In this document: positions 48,078 to 52,865 of the stretch, piece by piece | Layout: the number at the start of each line of letters is the position of its first letter | Position numbering within the stretch: the stretch's first letter is position 1 | Assembly: GCA_029941785.1 (NCBI GenBank) | Contig: JAPYTK010000013.1 | Location: 1-52,865, forward strand | Origin: Polyangiaceae bacterium | GTDB lineage: Bacteria; Myxococcota_A; Polyangia; Polyangiales; Polyangiaceae | DNA length: 52,865 bases | Direction: 5' to 3' | Notes under the pieces: generated by a model | Databases searched by the model: none | Seen by the model: only the letters and a program-made list of their open reading frames with translations | Told to the model about the DNA's origin: nothing | Made by a program: the position numbers and the translations under genes

Positions 48078-49396
48078 TCCTCCAAACCGTAGGCTCGCGC
48101 GAGAGCCTGCACCGGATGCATGGCCTCCCGACCGGTCTCTTGTCGAATGCGGAGCACAGACAGGCTGCAATCGGTGACGACGAGATCATCCTCTTGTGCC
48201 TGCACTTCGTCGCTCAACTTCTTCGCGTAACGCCGGCCCGTCTCGAAGTGGGCGGCTTTCATCCCCCAGGTGCCGTCCACGGCCGAACATTCTTGAATGA
48301 TCCGTACCTCGGTATCGGGCACCATCTTGCCAAGCACCCGCGCGGCCGGGAAGCCTATCTTCTGAGCGCGCAAGTGGCAGGCCGCGTGGTACGCCACCTT
48401 GCCCAGGGACTCGACAAAGTCCGTTGGAAGAGCCTTGGCCCGCCGGCGTTGCTCGACAAACTCCATGAGATCCATCGTCGCCTCGGCAACCGCCGCGCAT
48501 GCTGCAGTCTCGACGTAGTCAGGCCACTCTTTCTTCATGGTGTAGGCGCAAGTCGCAGATGGAACGAGCACCTTCATCCCTCGTTCGACGAGAGGATAAA
48601 GGCTCGCCACGCCTCGCTCGATCTTCTCCCGTGCGCGGGACACATCGCCGCCGTCTAGATTGGGCATGCCGCAGCAACCGTCGCTGACCAGCGAGATGCG
48701 GTAACCCGCATGCTCGAGAACCGCGACGGCGGACCGCACGACCTCCGGCGTATTGTAGTTGCCATAACATGTTGCAAATAGAGCCACTTCCCCCGCATCC
48801 CCGGCACCCACTGGGGACTGGTGCGTCTTCCACCAGTTGGCGGCCGTCTGGGTCGCTAGCGGAGGAAGCTCGAACGCTGCCGAAATGCCGGTCAGTTTTT
48901 CCTGCACCTTGCGTAAGAGACGGTTGGCTTGAATCAATTGACCGGCCGGCGCCATCCGCCCGGAACCAAGTTGGCCGATCAGCTCCGGCTCACCAAGTAC
49001 GCGGTCGACCAAGGCGACGCCGTGCCGCTTTGCGTGGTTTGCCTTCTCGCGCAACATCAAACGAGGAAAGTTCAGCAACTCCGAGGCATCCTCGTCCTTC
49101 GTGTAGGGGCACTTGATGTAACAGATTTTGCACTGCCAGCACTCCTCGCTGACCACGCGAAAGTCCTCGTCGGTGAGCGCCTCGGCTCCGTAGGCCGTGT
49201 TGGCGTCGACATCTCTGTCGATGCGAGCAAACAACTCCGGGAAAGAGCCGCAATAGCCAACACACATCCGACACTCGTGACAGATCTGAAACGTTCGGCG
49301 CAGCTCCGATTCGAGGTCGCGCGGGTCGTAATAACGCTCGTCACTCGGCCGTTCGGCGGGGGCCGTGCTGGGCCGTCTTGCTAGGTGTCTCTTCAT
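48074..49396 (-). CDS. GlpC/HdrD-like Fe-S oxidoreductase subunit
   Basis: About 440 residues. Two 4Fe-4S motifs near the N-terminus: CHECRMCVGYC (about 39-49) and CWQCKICYIKCP (about 87-98). The C-terminal part has two cysteine-rich modules: SDGCCGMPN with ATCYG and ATCAY, and ACHLR with ECSAVDGTWG. In the second module the usual CCG is replaced by CSA. This layout resembles GlpC and heterodisulfide-reductase subunits that pass electrons. In this neighbourhood (rubrerythrin, DUF3501, PerR) it probably feeds electrons to rubrerythrin for peroxide reduction. The ATG at 49396 is preferred over upstream GTG/TTG choices. Confidence 0.9.
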   Translation of the reverse strand: MKRHLARRPSTAPAERPSDERYYDPRDLESELRRTFQICHECRMCVGYCGSFPELFARIDRDVDANTAYGAEALTDEDFRVVSEECWQCKICYIKCPYTKDEDASELLNFPRLMLREKANHAKRHGVALVDRVLGEPELIGQLGSGRMAPAGQLIQANRLLRKVQEKLTGISAAFELPPLATQTAANWWKTHQSPVGAGDAGEVALFATCYGNYNTPEVVRSAVAVLEHAGYRISLVSDGCCGMPNLDGGDVSRAREKIERGVASLYPLVERGMKVLVPSATCAYTMKKEWPDYVETAACAAVAEATMDLMEFVEQRRRAKALPTDFVESLGKVAYHAACHLRAQKIGFPAARVLGKMVPDTEVRIIQECSAVDGTWGMKAAHFETGRRYAKKLSDEVQAQEDDLVVTDCSLSVLRIRQETGREAMHPVQALARAYGLEE

Positions 49397-49434
49397 CGGT
49401 TTTTCGCTCACGGGAAGCTCGACGGGCAAATCGA

Positions 49435-49478
49435 CACAACCGGGCCACGCGACACGTCATGCAGCGTGGCCCGTTGTG
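49435..49478. other. Strong hairpin between rubrerythrin and the Fe-S gene
   Basis: CGGGCCACGC (49441-49450) / GCGTGGCCCG (49464-49473) is a perfect 10-bp stem with a 13-nt loop; flanking CACAAC / TTGTG extends it with a single bulge. It sits in the 125-nt gap inside the operon. With no T-tract it looks like an RNA-processing or differential-stability element, or an attenuator. Confidence 0.55.
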
Positions 49479-49521
49479 ACTCGACTATCCTCGTGGAATA
49501 GCGCGCGACTCATCTCGGAGA

Positions 49522-49944
49522 CTAGTCGTCGAGCGTCTTGAGCGCCTGAGCGAACTTGCCCGCGTGCGACTTCTCCGCCTTGGCCAAAGTCTCGAACCAC
49601 TCGGCGATGTCCTCAAAGCCCTCTTCGCGCGCCTCCTTGGCCATGCTCGGGTACATCGTCTCGTACTCGTGGGTCTCGCCTGCGACGGCCGCCGCGAGAT
49701 TCACGTCGGTGGCTCCAATCGGCTTACCGGTGGCCGGGTCGCCTACCTTCTTCAGGTAGTCCAGATGTCCGTGCGCGTGGCCGGTCTCGCCGTCCGCCGT
49801 GTCCTTGAACAATCCTGACACCTCGGGATAACCCTCGATGTCGGCCACCTTCGCAAAGTAAAGGTAGCGGCGGTTCGCCTGCGACTCACCGGCAAAGGCA
49901 TCCTTCAGGTTTTTATGGGTCTTGGTTCCGTCTAGATTCGACAT
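49522..49944 (-). CDS. Rubrerythrin, diiron domain only
   Basis: 140 residues forming the four-helix ferritin-like domain. Metal ligands fit the rubrerythrin pattern: Glu in AGESQANRRY, ExxH in DGETGHAHGH, Glu in AGETHEYETMY, and ExxH in KAEKSHAGKF. It lacks the C-terminal rubredoxin domain of classic rubrerythrin, so the electrons must come from elsewhere, plausibly from the GlpC/HdrD-like protein encoded next. It reduces hydrogen peroxide to water. ATG start at 49944, 76 nt after the PerR gene on the same strand. Confidence 0.93.
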   Translation of the reverse strand: MSNLDGTKTHKNLKDAFAGESQANRRYLYFAKVADIEGYPEVSGLFKDTADGETGHAHGHLDYLKKVGDPATGKPIGATDVNLAAAVAGETHEYETMYPSMAKEAREEGFEDIAEWFETLAKAEKSHAGKFAQALKTLDD

Positions 49945-50019
49945 GCTGATGTTCTTTCTTATTTTGACCGCAAGGGGTCATGAGGACTGACAAGGCTGTA
50001 TCGAGACGTCATCGCCTCG

Positions 50020-50436
50020 CTACGTTCGACACGGGGCGCAAACCCCGCGATAGATTTTCTCGATGCTCCGTAGAGCGAAGCCCTCGGGCAGGGCTGCCGC
50101 TTCGGGACTCTCGCTGTAGGGCAAGTCGACCATCTTGCCGCACTGGTCGCAAACCACGTGGTGGTGCGGATCCATCTTGGGATCGAAGCGGGTCGGCCCC
50201 TGAGAGAGTGCGAGCGCCGTACAGGCGTGAACCTGCTCGAGGGCCGCGAGCGTGTTGTACACGGTCGCAAAGCTCATCGCCGCTTCGTTTGGACGCAAGC
50301 GCTCGTACAATTCTTGGGCTGTGGGATGACTCGGATCGTCTGCCAGCTCAGTAACGATGGCCACGCGCTGCGCCGTGATCTTGAAGCCGGCATCACGCAG
50401 TTGCCCGAGCATTCTCTCTGCGGTTCGGATCGCCAT
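50020..50436 (-). CDS. perR: Fur-family peroxide-stress regulator (PerR-like)
   Basis: 138 residues: N-terminal winged helix (KITAQRVAIVTELADDPSHPTA, ATVYNTLAAL) and a C-terminal metal domain with DPHHHVVCDQCGKMVDLP and a final CAPC, the two CxxC pairs of the structural zinc. The operon content (rubrerythrin and partners) and the palindromic Per-box-like operator in its own promoter favour PerR over Fur, though Fur cannot be excluded by sequence alone. The ATG at 50436 has no Shine-Dalgarno and sits about eight nt after the -10 box, so the message is probably leaderless. Confidence 0.9.
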   Translation of the reverse strand: MAIRTAERMLGQLRDAGFKITAQRVAIVTELADDPSHPTAQELYERLRPNEAAMSFATVYNTLAALEQVHACTALALSQGPTRFDPKMDPHHHVVCDQCGKMVDLPYSESPEAAALPEGFALRSIEKIYRGVCAPCRT

Positions 50437-50444
50437 GAGACGAC

Positions 50445-50473
50445 AACCTAATTAGAATCATTCTAATTGGCAA
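50445..50473 (-). promoter_or_regulatory. perR promoter with Per-box palindrome in the spacer
   Basis: On the minus strand: -35 TTGCCA (50468-50473), a 17-nt spacer and -10 TAGGTT (50445-50450). The spacer is filled by a perfect palindrome AATTAGAATCATTCTAATT (50450-50468), which contains TTAGAATCATTCTAA, a match to the Per-box pattern TTAnAATnATTnTAA. Regulator binding would block RNA polymerase, giving autorepression and control of the rubrerythrin operon. The ATG follows eight nt after the -10. Confidence 0.82.
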
Positions 50474-50547
50474 GCCCCGTCCCGATCCTATTTTTGCACG
50501 TGTTGCACGGGCCCGGTCCGGCCCCCTGAGACCGAAAACCGAAGCAC

Positions 50548-50576
50548 TTGCAAAGTCGTACGACGTCTGTCATATT
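50548..50576 (+). promoter_or_regulatory. rpsU promoter
   Basis: -35 TTGCAA (50548-50553), 17 nt, -10 CATATT (50571-50576). Transcription would start near 50583, giving a leader of about 25-35 nt before rpsU. Confidence 0.5.
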
Positions 50577-50608
50577 GCGCCGCCCCGGTCATTCGGCCGG
50601 ATAACGGA

Positions 50609-50902
50609 ATGCAAGGCATGGAAAACACTGAAAACCGTGACAACGACGAAAACGGCCAATACACCGAGAGAGCTGAAAACAGCGAAGTCGGCGAGGCGGT
50701 AGCCTGTCGTCCGCTAGAAGTCGTCGTTGGTGACCGCGGTATCGAGCGTGCCATCAAGCACCTCAAGCGCAAGATGGCCTCCGAGGGCATTCTACGCGAG
50801 CTGAAACGACGACGGCATCACATGAAGCCGTCGATCAAGAAGTGCAAGAAGCAGGCGGAAGCCGCACGACGTCGTCGCAAGCGCGTTCGCACGGAGATGT
50901 GA
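50609..50902 (+). CDS. rpsU: 30S ribosomal protein S21 with acidic N-terminal extension
   Basis: The C-terminal 60 residues are S21: RPLEVVVGDRGIERAIKHLK, ASEGILRELKRRRHHMKPS, then a Lys/Arg-rich tail. Usual S21 is about 60-70 residues; here about 33 extra residues rich in Glu/Asp/Asn (ENTENRDNDENGQYTERAEN) precede it. Starts at 50609 or 50618 (ATG) have partial ribosome sites (AAGG before the second); a start without the extension is not obvious. S21 takes part in translation initiation in the 30S subunit. It has its own promoter and terminator. Confidence 0.9.
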   Translation: MQGMENTENRDNDENGQYTERAENSEVGEAVACRPLEVVVGDRGIERAIKHLKRKMASEGILRELKRRRHHMKPSIKKCKKQAEAARRRRKRVRTEM

Positions 50903-50950
50903 GACCAACTGCGCAGTGCGCTCACCACTCGGTCGTGGGCGATAGGTCAC

Positions 50951-50999
50951 AAATGCGCCGCACAATGAGCCCACCTGCACGGGGGCTCATTCGCATTTT
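50951..50999 (+). terminator. Intrinsic terminator after rpsU
   Basis: AATGAGCCC (50964-50972) / GGGCTCATT (50983-50991) forms a 9-bp stem, and outer arms AAATGCG (50951-50957) / CGCATTT (50992-50998) extend it; the run ends ATTTTG. It lies between rpsU and the next gene. Confidence 0.7.
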
Positions 51000-51029
51000 G
51001 TACCCGGCGAATTCAGCGCGGAACTCAGC

Positions 51030-52079
51030 ATGTCGCTAGGCCGCGCCGTCTTCGTCACGACATCGTTCCCCCGTCGACCGGGCGATGCCGCCGGGCACTT
51101 CGTCCTTGGTCACGCGCAACAAATGCTCGCCCACGGCTGGCAGGTTGAAGTCATCGTGGGCGGTGACGCGCCGGCGCACAGCTCACATGACGGCATCATC
51201 GTCCATTGGGCTGGAGGCGGGGAGCTATTCGGATGGCCGGGCGTGGCCGCGCGCGTGCGAGAAGCTCCGCTGCGAGCAATAGGCGTACTGCCTTTCGCGC
51301 ATCGCGTACGTCAGATCCTCGAAGACCGCGGCCCTTTCGACCGAGCGGTTGCCCACTTCATCGTGCCGAGCGCATGGCCGCTTCTCTCCACGATGGCATG
51401 CCCCGTCGAGGTCGTCGCACACGGCGGAGACGTGCGACTCTTGCTCGCCCTGCCCTCTTGGGTGCGCAGGAGAATCATCGCTCCGATCTTGAGCCGAGAC
51501 GCGCGGCTCTACTTCGTTTCGTCCGAATTGCGACGCTCCTTGTGCGCCAGCTTGCCGGCCCCCCTCGCAGCGCGGCTCCAGCGGCAAAGCGCCGTTCGAC
51601 TTCCGGCCGTTTGCCTTCCTGACGCCGAAGCGAGGCGCAGCGCGGCCGCCCCCTGGCTCAAAGATAAAAGCACCCCCTATGCGGTGCTCGCCGGACGCAT
51701 GGTCGAAAGCAAGCGTTTCGCCTTGGGTTTGCGCGCGGCAGCCAGCACCGAATTGGAGACGCTGGTGATCGGCGACGGTCCCGAGCGCGCACACCTCGAG
51801 CGCGTTGCCAGCCAACTTCAATCCAACATTCGCTTCCTAGGCCGCTTGAACCGAGTGGAGACCTTGGGCCTCATCGAGCGAGCCGCGGTACTTCTTCACC
51901 CTTCGGCCACAGAAGCCGCACCGACCGTCGTCCTTGAGGCACGCGCGCTTGGCGTCCCTGTCGTCGCATGCAAAGCCGGTGATCTTGCGCTGTGGGCGAC
52001 GACAGACGATGGCCTCCACCTCGTCTCTCCCGATCCCCTCGCCATGGCTCGCGGGGTCCGTCGAACGATCCCCAGCTGA
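51030..52079 (+). CDS. GT4-family glycosyltransferase
   Basis: 349 residues. The N-terminal Rossmann half starts with AVFVTTSFPRRPGDAAGHFV and HAQQMLAHGWQVEVIVGG; the C-terminal half shows AVLAGRMVESKRFALGLRAA, LVIGDGPERAHLERVA, IRFLGRLNRVETLGL and the nucleotide-sugar motif HPSATEAAPTVVLEARALGVPVVA. These are typical of GT-B, family 4 retaining transferases. Substrates unknown; probably works in the cytoplasm on a cell-surface glycan. It converges with ftsZ. Confidence 0.9.
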   Translation: MSLGRAVFVTTSFPRRPGDAAGHFVLGHAQQMLAHGWQVEVIVGGDAPAHSSHDGIIVHWAGGGELFGWPGVAARVREAPLRAIGVLPFAHRVRQILEDRGPFDRAVAHFIVPSAWPLLSTMACPVEVVAHGGDVRLLLALPSWVRRRIIAPILSRDARLYFVSSELRRSLCASLPAPLAARLQRQSAVRLPAVCLPDAEARRSAAAPWLKDKSTPYAVLAGRMVESKRFALGLRAAASTELETLVIGDGPERAHLERVASQLQSNIRFLGRLNRVETLGLIERAAVLLHPSATEAAPTVVLEARALGVPVVACKAGDLALWATTDDGLHLVSPDPLAMARGVRRTIPS

Positions 52080-52095
52080 CATGAACAAACTGAAA

Positions 52096-52126
52096 CCGGC
52101 TGCCCGGATCCCTCCAAAGCAGCCGG
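52096..52126 (-). terminator. Terminator after ftsZ
   Basis: CCGGCTGC (52096-52103) / GCAGCCGG (52119-52126) is a perfect 8-bp stem with a 15-nt loop, between the convergent glycosyltransferase and ftsZ genes. On the minus strand it is followed by TTTCAGTTTGTT, so it more likely serves ftsZ. Confidence 0.55.
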
Positions 52127-52144
52127 CCGATGTTTGAGCGACTC

Positions 52145-52865
52145 TCAGTGACCGCGACGCTGATAGGCGGGCGTGTCCCAATCCACTTCGTCGTGTTGGG
52201 CGTTACCCCTCTCGATCCGCTCGACGGGCTGACTGCGGGGCGGCGGCTGACTGTATCCAGCGCTGTTTTGCAGTCTTTGACTCCGTGCTGTTGGAGGGCC
52301 TCCAAACTGACGACGACTGGCCAGCGCAGGCGGCTCGCTCAAGCGATCCTGCCGGCGCGCCGGCAACGGCTGTTGACCCCGCACATGGTGAGGTCGCTGC
52401 GAAGCGGGGGGAGGGCTGCTCCCGGCGGACATGTGGTCCGTCCGGCTCAAGGAACTACGACGAGCAAGCTCAGAAGCGGCCTGAGGCATCGCCACCTCAG
52501 CCGGGGCTTCCACGACCTCGATGAGTTCCGTCTCAAACCCAGTCGCGATGACCGTGACCTTGATGGTGTCGCCGGCATTCTCATCAACGCTGGCACCGAA
52601 GATGATGTTCGCGTCCTCATGAGCCTGTTCCTGAATGAGCGTCGCCGCTTCACTGACCTCGCGCATGCGCATGTCCGCTCCACCGACCACGTTGATGAGT
52701 ACGCCGGTGGCGCCATCCACAGTGATGTCGTCGAGCAGAGGCGACGCAATCGCGAGTTCAGCCGCCAAACGGGCTCGACCGTCGCCCTTGGCGCAGCCCG
52801 TACCCATAAGTGCCCGTCCCATGTTGGACATGACCGTTCGCACGTCAGCAAAGTCGACGTTCACC
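52145..52865 (-). CDS. ftsZ: Cell division protein FtsZ, C-terminal part (cut by right edge)
   Basis: The visible 240 residues start within the GTPase core at NVDFADVRTVMSNMGRALMG, continue with SPLLDDITVDGATGVLINV, DANIIFGASVDE and IKVTVIATGF, and end with a Ser/Arg/Pro/Gln-rich linker of about 100 residues and the C-terminal peptide DWDTPAYQRRGH, which binds FtsA and other partners. The tubulin-like GTP-binding half lies beyond the window. It forms the division ring at the inner membrane. Confidence 0.96.
   Translation of the reverse strand, partial: VNVDFADVRTVMSNMGRALMGTGCAKGDGRARLAAELAIASPLLDDITVDGATGVLINVVGGADMRMREVSEAATLIQEQAHEDANIIFGASVDENAGDTIKVTVIATGFETELIEVVEAPAEVAMPQAASELARRSSLSRTDHMSAGSSPPPASQRPHHVRGQQPLPARRQDRLSEPPALASRRQFGGPPTARSQRLQNSAGYSQPPPRSQPVERIERGNAQHDEVDWDTPAYQRRGH

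Overview
This is GC-rich bacterial chromosome, densely packed with genes on both strands. The 5' third of a 16S rRNA gene (minus strand, running off the left edge), together with an FHA-GGDEF protein, a proline-rich membrane Ser/Thr kinase, an NtrC-type regulator, many lipoproteins, SUMF1-like proteins and a type II isopentenyl-diphosphate isomerase, points to the myxobacterial/deltaproteobacterial lineage (Myxococcota-like). That placement is inference from gene content and 16S style. I saw no insertion sequences, prophage, CRISPR arrays or tRNAs.

Layout. 1-900: 16S rRNA, its boxA leader and a near-consensus rrn promoter. 909-5799 (minus): a six-gene unit pepA, ttcA, two membrane proteins, a PpiC-type foldase lipoprotein and a small Roadblock-like protein, mostly overlapping stop-to-start. 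5977-8261 (plus): fbp and an unknown membrane-anchored protein. 8252-13576 (minus): fabH, nadC, birA, queE and a GT-C/TPR membrane protein. 13866-15986: Ser/Thr kinase. 16059-18793 (minus): SGNH-hydrolase lipoprotein and MFS exporter. 18849-21936 (plus): SUMF1-like membrane protein and thiC. 21994-26119 (minus): GYF_2-domain membrane protein and GH57 glycosidase. 26182-27693: DUF362 protein.

27735-35436 (minus) is the most unusual block: an NtrC-type sigma-54 activator, a SUMF1-like lipoprotein, an FG-GAP/ASPIC lipoprotein, two multi-pass membrane proteins that flank an ABC-ATPase-like protein lacking all its catalytic motifs, and a YceI-like protein. Most neighbours overlap as ATGA, so they are probably translated as one unit. 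It resembles an ABC exporter whose motor has become a pseudo-ATPase.

35517-47007 holds a TPR-type exported protein, an M20 dipeptidase, rpiA, fni, the FHA-GGDEF cyclase, a metallophosphoesterase, glnE, an unknown protein and a vWA lipoprotein. 47089-50436 (minus) is a peroxide-defence operon: a Fur/PerR regulator with a perfect palindrome inside its own promoter, rubrerythrin, a GlpC/HdrD-like Fe-S protein, DUF3501 and a YbgC-type thioesterase. The window ends with rpsU, a GT4 glycosyltransferase and the 3' part of ftsZ (minus, cut by the right edge).
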